From: Candidatus Cloacimonas sp.
Lineage (GTDB): Bacteria > Cloacimonadota > Cloacimonadia > Cloacimonadales > Cloacimonadaceae
Assembly (NCBI GenBank): GCA_035403355.1
Contig: DAONFA010000005.1
Span: forward strand, 5,284 to 66,267
Reading direction: 5' to 3'
DNA: 60,984 nt
Part shown: piece after piece, positions 34,632 through 44,510 of the stretch
Layout of the letters: every line of letters starts with the position of its first letter
Position numbering within the stretch: the first letter of the stretch is position 1
Position numbers and translations under genes: made by a program
The notes under the pieces: generated by a model
The model's input: only the letters and a program-made list of their open reading frames with translations
Told to the model about the DNA's origin: nothing
Database searches by the model: none

Positions 34632-37419
34632 ATTCAATCGGAAAGGCGTTAATAAAACCTGTAAAATTCAAGGTTGCCAGCAAAGTGCCGATTAACAGAA
34701 CAATTATTGCCACTGCCTTAAAATAATCCGATGCCTTCAGCATACTGACCAAGTCAGGATTGCGTGAAATATAGGCAGAAGCAGCATAAAATTCTTCTCC
34801 AATTAAAGTGTAGGAACAGGTTGTGATAAAAAACGGCACCTGAGTAATAGCATCGGTTCCGGCAATTTGAAAAGCACCGGTTTGGTTTCCTGTTTCCGTT
34901 AAAAGCAATGCTTCTGCATTAAAATATCCCATATAGAAAATAGTGGCAACTCTTTCGCGAACGGTTATGCCATTAATACCTGCGCAATAAGGAAACTGGT
35001 CATAGGATATAAAGAAAATATCATTAGGATTATAAGCATCCGGGCGTCCAACTTCATTATACGCATTATGAATAATTTCCTGGGCTAAAGGTAAAACCAT
35101 ATAATCACAATGAGGAGAAATTAAGCGGATATCAAATTCGGCAGCTTTTTTGGCTACCTGTCCTAAAATTAACATTGAAGCAACAGTATCAGGGTCTCCT
35201 AAAGTTCCCCAACCGGGAACAAACATAATAGGACGCCCCATTTCTGTAGCTCTGCCAACTGCTTCTTCAATTGATTCCAAACCGGCAATGGGTCTGATAT
35301 AAGCTGTCCCTTTCCTACTTTGAATGATGGCAACAATAAGGAATAAACACAATAAAATTGAAGCAGCGAGAGTTATATATTTGGTAGTATCAAACCAATC
35401 ACTCTTAGGGTAAAATTTTGTATTCCCTTTGGGGTCAATATAGGTTGCAGTAGTAACAAAATTGGCTTTACCATCTGTTTTAATAACCCGGTAAGAATAA
35501 CTGCGCATATTTTTATTATGCGTGGCTATTAAGGTTTTCAGCCATTCCTTATTGGACTGCATCTTTTGTGCCTGCAGATAGGAAGGATGTTTGGTGATAA
35601 AATTATAGGTTCCTTCCGCCTCTTGAATTGCTGCCAGTAAAGTATCGGGAATAGCGTTGCCGAGATATTTATTCTTTTCCAAAAGCAGCGCATCCAGTTC
35701 TTTCTTTTGCTGTTGCAGGTTTTTAGTAAACTTATCTTTAAACAGCGGAACCGCGAAAGCATAGCCGTTCAGCGAATCTATAGCTACAGTCAGTTGCGGG
35801 TCTAATAGCAAATGTTTACTCTTGGCATCATAACCCAAAACCTTTTCGTAAAGGGTGCTTTCGTAAGGAATGGAATGATCAAACGCACGGGTTAAGCCAT
35901 TGATATGATTGCCAAATAAGAAATCAGGGTCAAAACCGTTGCGGGTAAGGACTTCATAATAAATTTTATTCACCGGCTCATTCTCGTAATAGATATTCTC
36001 ACCCTTGAAAATCTTATTACTCTTATCATAAACAATATGCTGTTCCGTATAATCCTCAAAGTTGACCATTCTGTTAGTGTGAACGGCAATGCGGATTTTC
36101 ATATTTGTAATGGCTTTATACTGCTGCGGCAGTTTGAAGTGGACTGTTTTATCCAGGTAATGTTCCGAGACCTTGCCAATTTCGTTATTTAAGGAATCAA
36201 GAATAGTAAACCTCAATTCCTTGATTTTGTAATGTTCGTTATTAGAGACCTCATAGTTGATCCGTAAAGCCGTTTTGTCGTTATTCAAATACAGCGCCTG
36301 GCTGACAAAAACCAGAGGTTTTCCCAGGGAAACTGTTAAATTATCACCCTTGTCATTGATTTTGTCTTTTACTTCAATTTGCGGCATTTTAAGCTGCTGA
36401 GAAGAATTTAACAGGCGGAAATTTTTGGCAGTTACGGCTGCACTTTGACCTGCATAATCACTGTAAGAAAGCACAGGATAATAATCTGCAATATTTTCGG
36501 GAAGTTTAATCCCTTCTTTTCGGGTATCTACACTGTGGCAAGTATTTACAGAACCCGAATAATTTGGAATCTGAAATAGAGAAATAGCGCTATTTTGCCA
36601 ATTATCAACAAGGGTTTCGCCATTTACAGGTTTCAGGGCTGAAGGAATCAGCCAGCCCTCCCAAAGATATATATCAGTGGAAGAAGATGGAGGTAACCAT
36701 TCAAAATTGAACACTCCTGTATCTTGAATGTAAGTGCTGGATAAAATTGCAGCCGGTTCCGGAGGATTATCTTCAGGGATAACTTTTTTAATATCTGCGT
36801 AAGGTAAGTATTTCCCTCTTTCGTTCACCGCCAGAACGGTGTAGTAATATTCCTGCCCGGCTTTGGGAAGACCTAAAATGGACTCAAACCGGTTTAATTT
36901 CAAGCCCGCCATAATATCCTCACCTTTGGAAACAGGTTTGGAACTATGATATAGCTTGGAATTGTTTATTGCTCCAATTACATTATATCTATTTAAAACA
37001 GAAGCAAGAAGTTCTGGTCTTTGCGGGAACTTTTTGTATAAAGGACTTTTATCATCCTGCTGCTTTTCTTTCTTCAATTTTAAGGGAGCTGTTTCAAATT
37101 CAATTAAGGGTTGCTCACCCCTGTCGTAGTAATACAAATTTTGAGCCAAAACGCCCAGCTTGGGATCAACTTCCATACTGCTAAGAAAAAACAGCGAGTC
37201 CGGACTAACTCCTCTATAAATATTATAATTGATTATGCGATACGATTTATCCAGAGGTTTCCATTTAAGAACAACTCCCGAGCCATCATCAAAAGGTAAA
37301 TCCTCAGCTGTCAGTTCTGTAATTTTACCTTTCACCGAGGCAGGTTTTGCTTCATCCGTTGAAAGCAGGGAAATGCCCATTAACAATATGATACCGATTA
37401 TAAGCAAATATTTTTTCAT
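34630..37419 (-). CDS. Large membrane protein B of the five-gene cluster (probable DUF6754)
   Basis: A 929-aa protein of unknown function. It has an N-terminal signal or anchor (about 4-20), Fn3-like beta regions (for example GVVLKWKPLDKSYRIINYNIYRGVSPD), a helical, coiled-coil-prone part before the membrane (LQQQKKELDALLLEKNKYL), a transmembrane segment near 672-692, a conserved domain beginning YIRPIAGLESIEEAVGRATEMGRPIMF, and a last membrane segment near the C-terminus. I believe the C-terminal domain is Pfam DUF6754; no enzyme motif is visible. It is a clear paralogue of the protein at 39985-42897: same opening, same C-terminal phrases (RERVA, GYF, EALLLTETG, QIAGTDAITQ). It is last in the cluster, 105 bases after the preceding gene. 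Confidence 0.75.
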   Translation of the reverse strand: MKKYLLIIGIILLMGISLLSTDEAKPASVKGKITELTAEDLPFDDGSGVVLKWKPLDKSYRIINYNIYRGVSPDSLFFLSSMEVDPKLGVLAQNLYYYDRGEQPLIEFETAPLKLKKEKQQDDKSPLYKKFPQRPELLASVLNRYNVIGAINNSKLYHSSKPVSKGEDIMAGLKLNRFESILGLPKAGQEYYYTVLAVNERGKYLPYADIKKVIPEDNPPEPAAILSSTYIQDTGVFNFEWLPPSSSTDIYLWEGWLIPSALKPVNGETLVDNWQNSAISLFQIPNYSGSVNTCHSVDTRKEGIKLPENIADYYPVLSYSDYAGQSAAVTAKNFRLLNSSQQLKMPQIEVKDKINDKGDNLTVSLGKPLVFVSQALYLNNDKTALRINYEVSNNEHYKIKELRFTILDSLNNEIGKVSEHYLDKTVHFKLPQQYKAITNMKIRIAVHTNRMVNFEDYTEQHIVYDKSNKIFKGENIYYENEPVNKIYYEVLTRNGFDPDFLFGNHINGLTRAFDHSIPYESTLYEKVLGYDAKSKHLLLDPQLTVAIDSLNGYAFAVPLFKDKFTKNLQQQKKELDALLLEKNKYLGNAIPDTLLAAIQEAEGTYNFITKHPSYLQAQKMQSNKEWLKTLIATHNKNMRSYSYRVIKTDGKANFVTTATYIDPKGNTKFYPKSDWFDTTKYITLAASILLCLFLIVAIIQSRKGTAYIRPIAGLESIEEAVGRATEMGRPIMFVPGWGTLGDPDTVASMLILGQVAKKAAEFDIRLISPHCDYMVLPLAQEIIHNAYNEVGRPDAYNPNDIFFISYDQFPYCAGINGITVRERVATIFYMGYFNAEALLLTETGNQTGAFQIAGTDAITQVPFFITTCSYTLIGEEFYAASAYISRNPDLVSMLKASDYFKAVAIIVLLIGTLLATLNFTGFINAFPIE

Positions 37420-37524
37420 CTCTTCATCCCTTACCCAAAGTTCCCTGTTGCTTTAGCCAGCTAAACGAATTACTAATAGTTGCACTTTCCAGGCAACCAG
37501 AGAACTTACAGGTTTCTTATCCCG

Positions 37525-38127
37525 CTATTTCATCAAACCCAAAACATCTATCACCAGGAATTGGATTCTTCCAATCAGCAAGGAAATACGAGCCATAACT
37601 GTTAAACCAAAAGAAGCACCGAACCCAATCATCATATACCATTTTCCCAGCCCGACAAATTTGCCGTAAGCCCCGGTATGTGCTTTGGAGAAAAAGAAAT
37701 ATAGCAGAACAGCAATTGTGCCGATCAAAATAAGTATGAGATTGATGTTTTCCAGAGGAACCATCGCTTGTCTCATCTGAACTAATATTCCGGCATGAAT
37801 TCCCATAGGAACACCAAAACCGATCATCATCATAGAAAAAGCAATAGGATAACGGGAAAGCCAACCCAGTTTGCGGGAAAAACGGAACAGATAAAGAATA
37901 CCTAAAATAGAAGGCAGAATAAGCACCAAATTATGCTTTAACATAATCGGCTGCCAAACATACGGAATAAATATTCGCTCATAAGTAAAAACTAAAGCAT
38001 AACCCAGGGATATTCCTACCAGCAGTTGTTCCGCCATTCTATAAAAGGGATTTTCCTTATAAAGGAAGGAAAAAATACACAGGGTGAAAAATGCCGCTAC
38101 CAGATTACTAAATAATTCAAAACTCAT
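37525..38127 (-). CDS. Polytopic membrane protein of the five-gene cluster
   Basis: A 200-aa membrane protein with about six hydrophobic segments (for example FSNLVAAFFTLCIFSFLY, LVLILPSILGILYLF, LILILIGTIAVLLYFFFS, GFGASFGLTVMARISLLIG). No known motif is visible. I start it at ATG 38127 because GGGAGG lies 7 bases upstream. A longer frame from 38208 would overlap the previous gene by 65 bases and put a charged stretch in front. It lies 16 bases after the 393-aa gene. Function unknown; the setting suggests a subunit of a membrane complex. Confidence 0.75.
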   Translation of the reverse strand: MSFELFSNLVAAFFTLCIFSFLYKENPFYRMAEQLLVGISLGYALVFTYERIFIPYVWQPIMLKHNLVLILPSILGILYLFRFSRKLGWLSRYPIAFSMMMIGFGVPMGIHAGILVQMRQAMVPLENINLILILIGTIAVLLYFFFSKAHTGAYGKFVGLGKWYMMIGFGASFGLTVMARISLLIGRIQFLVIDVLGLMK

Positions 38128-38143
38128 TGTTATCCTCCCTTTC

Positions 38144-39325
38144 TTACTTTTCAACCGCTTTGGCTTTCTGAATGAAATAACCGATATTACCCAAAATGAT
38201 AAAGACAATAATCATAATATGGGCAACTGATTGCGCATTCATTCCAATTCTGGCTACTTTGAATTTATAATTGATATTGTGCGTTAACCGATTGATTTCC
38301 CTGTAAGCAGTTTCTCCCATCTGATTTCTCAGTTCCGGAGTTATCTTGGTTACATCTATAATAATTGTCCCGTTTTGTTCTTCTTGCAATTGCTCAAAGA
38401 TTGCTTTCTGGTTCGGATATTTAGCTATAAATGCAGCATATTCAGCAGGAGTAAATTCCGCCCTGGTTTGAGTTGTAATATTGATTAATTTCTTTGTGCT
38501 TTCATCATTTAAAACTTCTTTACCAAAGGGACGACCGGGAAGAATTTTGTTTCCTTCCGCATCGGTTTTCACGCTATAGTCAATTGTCGGGTCTCTGTAA
38601 GCAGCAAAAACATCTACCAGTTTTTCATATTCCGCAGCGCCTTTTAGTCCTGTAAGCATACCAATCAATTGCCCTGATTGTAAATAGGGATATTCATCAG
38701 CAGCCATAACTGCAGTAACCCCTAAGGCAACATTAACTCCAAATTTGGGTCGGGCATAATATATCCAGTAAGTTCCTGGGGTGCTTCCGGAAAATTCTAT
38801 TGCCAGGTTCATTTCGTTGTAGTTAGTAATCCCTTTCATAATCGGCAAGCTTGCAATTTTACGCCCTTCAGCATCTGTAGTTACGGTATTAGCAATATTA
38901 TCTCCCATACCCAAGACAACAGCCATTGCCTGAGGTTGGTAGCCAAAATTGCAATAATCAACTCCGCTTTTGATATCCGGATATTCTTCTTTTACCGAAT
39001 TGAAAGCATAGTCAATAATAGGAGCTCCCGAGGTAAGAAAAGTGAGAGCGAAGACCTTGATATTGCGTTCAAAACAATGTCTGATTATAGCTATTTCCAT
39101 CGGGTAAAGTTCAGGCATCGTAGAAGCATCGTGCATAAAACTTAATAAGACAGCTCTATCTTCTCTTCCGGCATAGGAATCAAGCATCTGATACAAATTC
39201 TCTGTAGGAGCGGATGTTACATTATCCGAATTATAGGGTATCATTAGAGGGATGATAATTGCCAGCGCAACTACAATATAGATCCAACGCCGATCTAAAC
39301 TTTGCATTCTTTCAAAAAAGTTCAT
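38144..39325 (-). CDS. Bitopic membrane-anchored protein of the five-gene cluster
   Basis: A 393-aa protein with one hydrophobic segment at each end (about 15-32 and 367-385) and a large soluble middle, so the middle lies on one side of the membrane between two anchors. The middle begins with an alpha/beta stretch (DRAVLLSFMHDASTMPEL, AIIRHCFERNIKVFALTFLTSG). I see no catalytic motif and no family I can name. It lies 17 bases after the 209-aa gene and 16 bases before the 200-aa gene, so it is in one transcript with them. Confidence 0.75.
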   Translation of the reverse strand: MNFFERMQSLDRRWIYIVVALAIIIPLMIPYNSDNVTSAPTENLYQMLDSYAGREDRAVLLSFMHDASTMPELYPMEIAIIRHCFERNIKVFALTFLTSGAPIIDYAFNSVKEEYPDIKSGVDYCNFGYQPQAMAVVLGMGDNIANTVTTDAEGRKIASLPIMKGITNYNEMNLAIEFSGSTPGTYWIYYARPKFGVNVALGVTAVMAADEYPYLQSGQLIGMLTGLKGAAEYEKLVDVFAAYRDPTIDYSVKTDAEGNKILPGRPFGKEVLNDESTKKLINITTQTRAEFTPAEYAAFIAKYPNQKAIFEQLQEEQNGTIIIDVTKITPELRNQMGETAYREINRLTHNINYKFKVARIGMNAQSVAHIMIIVFIILGNIGYFIQKAKAVEK

Positions 39326-39342
39326 TCTTCATCTCTCCTTGT

Positions 39343-39972
39343 TTAATCTGTTCCACCCAAATAGGAACGCTCAATACCCAAAAGGATTTTCAGGGAAGTG
39401 GCTACACCCCCAAGACCAACGCCAATGGCAATTCCCCTCTTGGAAGCAAGATTAGGAACATCTAATATCCATTGCGAAATAACCGGTAGATTTTTATATA
39501 TCTTAACCCCTAAAGGCACTTGCGCCAACATTACTATAATTGCAGCAATAAGTAAAACTGTGGCTTCTCCCGATCTGGCTCTAAATGCTTTATAGGCAGC
39601 TGAAGCCATATAAAATGCCAAAAGGGAAAACATCGTGGAATTCATCGGCATTTGCATATTCTCAAATATCCACATCAACATACTACCTTTCTGGGTTCCG
39701 CCAATAAAACCGGCTAAAGATGTAATGATAAACCCGGCAAAAAAGAAATAACTGTATTGCCATTTGGGAGCTTTTCTTTTGATCTTACTGCTATGCATCA
39801 TACACAAACTAATAACTCCCAAAAGAGCAGCCCAAGGTGCTGATGCATAAGCCCAGGGAATGTAAAATTTGTTGTAGAAATCATCCTGGATAAGCTTATG
39901 CGGACTTAACGCATAGAGCACAAAGATGATGCCACCGACAATTACGATGATTAAAGGTATTGTCTTTTTCAT
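39343..39972 (-). CDS. Polytopic membrane protein of the five-gene cluster
   Basis: A 209-aa protein with about five hydrophobic segments (for example IPLIIVIVGGIIFVLYAL, YFFFAGFIITSLAGFI, VLLIAAIIVMLAQVPLGV, GIAIGVGLGGVATSLKILLG). No recognised family. It starts 12 bases after the stop of the 970-aa protein gene and ends 17 bases before the 393-aa gene. It is a likely integral subunit of whatever complex the cluster encodes. Confidence 0.75.
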   Translation of the reverse strand: MKKTIPLIIVIVGGIIFVLYALSPHKLIQDDFYNKFYIPWAYASAPWAALLGVISLCMMHSSKIKRKAPKWQYSYFFFAGFIITSLAGFIGGTQKGSMLMWIFENMQMPMNSTMFSLLAFYMASAAYKAFRARSGEATVLLIAAIIVMLAQVPLGVKIYKNLPVISQWILDVPNLASKRGIAIGVGLGGVATSLKILLGIERSYLGGTD

Positions 39973-39984
39973 ATACTACCTCAT

Positions 39985-42897
39985 TTATTTAAGGGGAAAT
40001 AATTCGCTAAGACCGGTTAACTGAAAACTGGAAAGAATCGCTCCAGCTATTACAAAGGCAAAAATCAGGAATTTGTAATAGTCCTGCGCTTTCAAAGTTC
40101 CCAGCTGCATTGGTTCACGGTTTAAATAAGAAGAAGCAGCATAAAGCTCTTCTCCAATTAAAGTATAATCACAAGTTGTAATAAAGAAAGGAATCTGGGT
40201 TATAGCATCTGTTCCGGCAATTTGATAAGCTCCAATTGAACTTCCTGTTTCGGTCATCAATAATGCTTCTGCTGCAAAATATCCCATATAAAAGTTCGTG
40301 GCTACCCGTTCCCTAATCATAATTCCATTTACCCCTGCTACATAAGCAAACTGGGTATTCGTTAAGAAAAATATGTTGTTTTTATCGTAGCTATCCGGAC
40401 GCCCTACAGAATAATGTGCATCTCGCACAATTTCCTGCGCTATAGGCAAAACAATATAATCATAGACAGGTATAATCAACTTTATATCATATTCTGCTGT
40501 CTTTTTGGCAACCAAACTTAGGATTCCCATTGAAGCAATTGTAGAGACATCACTCACCCCTAAATTTCCCATCATATACATAATAGGTCTGCCCATTTCC
40601 GTAGCTCTGCCTACTGCAGTATCAATTTCTTCCAAACCGGCTATTGGACGAATATACAAATCCTTTCCGCGTTTGGCTAAATTGATAAAAACTATCACAA
40701 ATATGCAGAAAACAAGCATTGCCACGAGAGTAGTATATTTATTAGTATCAAAAATATTGGAAATCGGTTTCATATACAGAATATCATCGCCGTCTTTTAA
40801 CAAGTCACTTTCTGTAAACAGCCCTCTGCCATTTGTGCGGACAACCTGATAAGTGCTGTAACGGGAATAATCCTCTCGGGTTTTAGCAATGAAACGCATC
40901 CTGCTTTTCCGGTTTGTAATTGTATTGGCTTTAAGCAGTTGTTCGTTCTTGCTGTAGGCATTCAGCTGTTTTTGTATCTGGTCAATATGCTGTTTTATTT
41001 GTTCCGTTTTAGCAGGATCAGTTATTGTATCTTTACTGGTTTTAAGTTCTAAAAGCTTTTTATTTAGCTCTTCAACCTTCTCCTGTGCTTCTTTTTTGCC
41101 TAAATCAGGAAAAATATTGGTCTCAATGCGGATTTCATTATTTTTATCATACACCAAATCTATATTCGGAGAAACCAGAGCCAGAGGAGTTTTAATATCA
41201 TTATTTCTTAACTTGCGGGCTTTCCGCTCTCCATTTATATAAGTTATAAACGAATCACCCTGAGCAAAACTAAAACCATAAACCTGCTTTGTGATCATAG
41301 TAACATAAGGAATAGTTACTTCCAGCGAATTATCGTAAGATGTATTTCGTTTAACCATACTTAACTGCGGCGAAGCCACATTTTTGCGATAAACAACATT
41401 GCTGATTTTGGAAACATCTATGCCGTTACGGTATAGTGCCTTAGTAGGTAAAATAGCTAACATATTGGGGTCATATTCCAAATTTTGTTCCAGGCAATAA
41501 TCCTGAGGTATTTCCGGCTTACCCCGCATCGTAATTTTTACCCGAAATCCCTTTTTGTAATCATAATGATCAGGCACTTTTAAGATAATGCTGTTATCCT
41601 GATAAAATTCATTAATTTGGGCAAAGGGCTTTGTTTCACCCTTCTTATAGAACTCAAAATAGATATTATCCACTTTCTGAGTATCGGTTTGATTCAGCTG
41701 ATAATTTACCCTGAATTTATTGAATTTATCATTTAAAGCAGTGGTTTTAACAACAAAGCATATTGGATGATCCCAAAGAACAGTTAGTCGGTCACCTTTG
41801 TCATTAGGTTTATCTTCCATTTTTAAAACCGGTTTTGCAGGTAAATCATAACTGCTTTTCACCTTCGGTTTGCTTAAAGCGGAAAAACTGCTGAAACCAT
41901 CCGTATCCATCAATTCCAAAGCATAGTTAGAATTAATATAGGTAGAAAGGGAATCACCCGCAGGAATAGAAACCTGACAATAGTTTTTTCCGTAACCGTA
42001 ACCTGCCGAACCTTCATGAAGAACTACTGTTTTTGCTTGAAAAAGTTCAGGATGTAAGCGAAGCGAATCCCACTCCGTAGATGATAAAAGAGGTGTTTGG
42101 TAAATACAATATTGATATATATCTGAATTATAAAGAGGCAGTTCCCATTCAAACCGTAACTCTCTTAGATCTTGCAAAACAACACTGTGAAAAGCTGTTG
42201 CCGGTTCAGGAGCATTGGGTTTCGGACTGCCTGCTATAATTTTTGCGGGCTTTTGAAACTGTCTTCTTTCATTCACCGCTACAATAGTATAAAAGTATTT
42301 CTCCCCGGGATTTAAGGAACAATATACCGTCTGTTGATTATCTTTTAGCCCCGCGTAGGTCTCGTCTTCTTCTTTCCTTTGCTTATCGGAATTAGACAAA
42401 GTAACCTTTTTGCTGCTGTAATAGTATTTGTTCTTTTCAATAAATGAAGTCAGGGTATATTTATCCGCCATCTTAGCTAAAAAAGGAATATCCCGAGGCA
42501 TCTTTTGATAGAGGGGACTATTTGCACTTTGCTGCTTTTCCTTTTTTAAGTGCCGAGGCGAAGAAATATCAAAAAATTCCGTGCCGGAATTATCGTAATA
42601 GAACATTCTCTCAGAAGCAACACCTGTTTTTACATTAACCGGAATGGCATCTATAAAGAAAAGGGTATCAGGACTTACTCCCCTGTAAATACGGTATTCA
42701 ATAATTCTTTTGTTCCGTTCCAGGGGCTTCCACGATAGCATTAATCCCGTTCCGTCATCAGCAGGAATATCTTCAATTTTGAAATCTTCTACTACATAGC
42801 TATCGGCATCTGTTCTTTTCTGAGCAATTGTTGCTGTGCCAACAATAATGAACAGAAACAGCAATAGAATGATTATGCGGTTTCTATATAACCTCAT
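39985..42897 (-). CDS. Large membrane protein A of the five-gene cluster (probable DUF6754)
   Basis: A 970-aa protein of unknown function, first in the cluster. It has a signal or anchor (about 7-25), Fn3-like beta regions (GLMLSWKPLERNKRIIEYRIYRGVSPDTLFF), a lysine/glutamate-rich coiled-coil-prone stretch (EAQEKVEELNKKLLELK, about 600-660), a membrane segment near 712-732, a conserved domain starting YIRPIAGLEEIDTAVGRATEMGRPIMY (about 740 on), and a C-terminal membrane segment. It is paralogous along its length to the 929-aa protein at the other end of the cluster, probably from an old duplication. The best guess for the C-terminal domain is DUF6754. Confidence 0.75.
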   Translation of the reverse strand: MRLYRNRIIILLLFLFIIVGTATIAQKRTDADSYVVEDFKIEDIPADDGTGLMLSWKPLERNKRIIEYRIYRGVSPDTLFFIDAIPVNVKTGVASERMFYYDNSGTEFFDISSPRHLKKEKQQSANSPLYQKMPRDIPFLAKMADKYTLTSFIEKNKYYYSSKKVTLSNSDKQRKEEDETYAGLKDNQQTVYCSLNPGEKYFYTIVAVNERRQFQKPAKIIAGSPKPNAPEPATAFHSVVLQDLRELRFEWELPLYNSDIYQYCIYQTPLLSSTEWDSLRLHPELFQAKTVVLHEGSAGYGYGKNYCQVSIPAGDSLSTYINSNYALELMDTDGFSSFSALSKPKVKSSYDLPAKPVLKMEDKPNDKGDRLTVLWDHPICFVVKTTALNDKFNKFRVNYQLNQTDTQKVDNIYFEFYKKGETKPFAQINEFYQDNSIILKVPDHYDYKKGFRVKITMRGKPEIPQDYCLEQNLEYDPNMLAILPTKALYRNGIDVSKISNVVYRKNVASPQLSMVKRNTSYDNSLEVTIPYVTMITKQVYGFSFAQGDSFITYINGERKARKLRNNDIKTPLALVSPNIDLVYDKNNEIRIETNIFPDLGKKEAQEKVEELNKKLLELKTSKDTITDPAKTEQIKQHIDQIQKQLNAYSKNEQLLKANTITNRKSRMRFIAKTREDYSRYSTYQVVRTNGRGLFTESDLLKDGDDILYMKPISNIFDTNKYTTLVAMLVFCIFVIVFINLAKRGKDLYIRPIAGLEEIDTAVGRATEMGRPIMYMMGNLGVSDVSTIASMGILSLVAKKTAEYDIKLIIPVYDYIVLPIAQEIVRDAHYSVGRPDSYDKNNIFFLTNTQFAYVAGVNGIMIRERVATNFYMGYFAAEALLMTETGSSIGAYQIAGTDAITQIPFFITTCDYTLIGEELYAASSYLNREPMQLGTLKAQDYYKFLIFAFVIAGAILSSFQLTGLSELFPLK

Positions 42898-43061
42898 ACG
42901 CTCTGTCTCCTATTGGTCAATCTAAACAGTTTATTCAAGCTTCCGTTCCACGCACAAAAAATCCCCTTTTATGTCAATCACTTTTTTTCAAACCTGATTT
43001 TTGTCCTCACTTCCTCGCAAGAACCAATGTCTATAAAATTAGCCGATTTTCGCCTTTTGGA

Positions 43062-43152
43062 CATTTCGCCATCTCGCTATTTCGCCATCTCACCATCTCG
43101 CCATCTCGCCATCTCGCTATTTCGCTATCTCGCCATCTCGCCATCTCACTAT
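43062..43152. repeat. 9-bp ATCTCGCC-type tandem array next to the fumarase beta gene
   Basis: About ten copies of a 9-bp unit (CATCTCGCC, TATCTCGCC, TATTTCGCC and variants) run up to the stop codon of the gene at 43149. A shorter array of the same unit is at 15536-15577, also directly past a minus-strand stop. Confidence 0.88.
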
Positions 43153-43652
43153 TTTATGCCCACAAATACCGGAATTTCTTTCACCCGAAGCTTATAAATT
43201 GCCTCAGGACCCAATTCCTGCCACAGGAATGTTTCATAAGAAACGATATACTGAGAAAGATAGGCAGAAATGCCTCCCGGCATAAGGAAATAGACCGCTC
43301 CAAAATCCATAATCGTTTTTTGCACTTCCAGCGAGCGTTCACCTTTGCCAATCATAACTCGTAAGCCGTTTTGAATTAATAGAGGCGTGTAAATATCCAT
43401 TCGGGAACTGGTTGTGGGTCCTATAGCGCCACATCTATTTCCTGGTTTCAACGGGCTTGGTCCACAATAAAAAAGTGCCGTTTTCGCTAAGTCCAAAGGT
43501 AATCTTTCCCCTTTTTGCAATATCTCAGCCATTTTTTTATGAGCTGCATCTCTGGCTGTATAAAGAAATCCGGTTAAGAGCACTTTATCGTATTGCTGCA
43601 AGGGAGCTATGTCTGCAGGACAAATAGGCAATGTATATCTATATGTTATCAT
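43149..43652 (-). CDS. Class I fumarate hydratase, beta (C-terminal) subunit
   Basis: The second subunit of the iron-sulfur fumarase/tartrate dehydratase family, which interconverts fumarate and malate. Family phrases are DKVLLTGFLYTARDAAHKKM, ALFYCGPSPLKPGNRCGAIGPTTSSRMD (substrate-binding region) and MIGKGERSLEVQKTI. At 167 aa it is the usual size. It starts 3 bases after the alpha subunit stop. Tartrate dehydratase is possible from sequence alone; fumarase is more likely in a central-metabolism setting. Its stop codon touches a 9-bp repeat array. Confidence 0.88.
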   Translation of the reverse strand: MITYRYTLPICPADIAPLQQYDKVLLTGFLYTARDAAHKKMAEILQKGERLPLDLAKTALFYCGPSPLKPGNRCGAIGPTTSSRMDIYTPLLIQNGLRVMIGKGERSLEVQKTIMDFGAVYFLMPGGISAYLSQYIVSYETFLWQELGPEAIYKLRVKEIPVFVGIK

Positions 43653-43655
43653 AAG

Positions 43656-44507
43656 TTAGATTATTATTTCTATATGCCGGTGGGAATGGCACTGTAAATT
43701 AACTGCTACAGGTAACGAAGCAATATGACAGGGAGCCGTTAAAATATGCACAGCGAGGGCGGTTGTTTTTCCACCCATACCTTGAACTCCAATTCCTGTT
43801 TCATTCACTCTGTTTAGTATATCCTTTTCCAAAAGAGCATATTCTTCTATGGGATTATTATTATTCAAGGGCTGCAAGATTGCTTTCTTGGCTAAAAGGG
43901 CACAGGTCTCAAAATTGCCACCGATGCCGATTCCTATTATCACAGGCGGACAGGCATTACCTTTAGCCAGAACAACCGTCTCTACAGCGAAGTTCATTAT
44001 TTCAGCCGCGTTAGCAGAAGGAGTGAACATTTTTAGGCGGCTCATATTTTCTGCTCCACCTCCTTTTTGAGCTATCTGTAATTTTATCTTATCTCCTTCT
44101 ACCAAAGAGAGATGAACAATGGCGGGAGCATTATTTCCGGTATTTTCTCTTCTAAAAAGAGGGTCTTGCAAAATAGAGGGACGCAAATATAATTCCGCAG
44201 AGACCTTTTTCAGCGTCTCATTGATAATTTCTGGTAAGGGCAGCCCTTCTATAATACATTGATTACCTATTTCAGCAAAAACAACAAGTGTTCCCGTATC
44301 TTGACAAAGGGGTATTTCTCTGGCAGGTGCCAGTTCAATGTTTTGAAGCATACAATTAAGGATTTCCCGGCTGAGCGGATTGCTTTCGTTATTTAGGGCT
44401 AATTTCAATTTTGCAGGTAAATCGGGATCGGGGTTAAAAGTGATGTTTTTTATTGCTGTAGCGAGCTTGGAGGCAATTGTTTCATGTGAAACATAGCGGT
44501 AAGGCAT
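43656..44507 (-). CDS. Class I fumarate hydratase, alpha (N-terminal) subunit
   Basis: The iron-sulfur subunit of the two-part class I fumarase. Expected cluster-binding cysteines are in IPLCQDTGT, in GNACPPVIIGIGIGGNFE and in FETCALLAKKAI; KGGGAENMSRLKMF is also characteristic. At 283 aa it is the length of the family alpha chain. The enzyme is oxygen-sensitive, which suits an anaerobe. It begins 3 bases after the DUF58 gene and precedes the beta subunit. Confidence 0.9.
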   Translation of the reverse strand: MPYRYVSHETIASKLATAIKNITFNPDPDLPAKLKLALNNESNPLSREILNCMLQNIELAPAREIPLCQDTGTLVVFAEIGNQCIIEGLPLPEIINETLKKVSAELYLRPSILQDPLFRRENTGNNAPAIVHLSLVEGDKIKLQIAQKGGGAENMSRLKMFTPSANAAEIMNFAVETVVLAKGNACPPVIIGIGIGGNFETCALLAKKAILQPLNNNNPIEEYALLEKDILNRVNETGIGVQGMGGKTTALAVHILTAPCHIASLPVAVNLQCHSHRHIEIII

Positions 44508-44510
44508 TGT

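Noticed and set aside
38128..38208. Longer N-terminus of the 200-aa membrane protein
   Set aside because: It would overlap the preceding gene by 65 bases, while ATG 38127 has a GGGAGG site at good distance.
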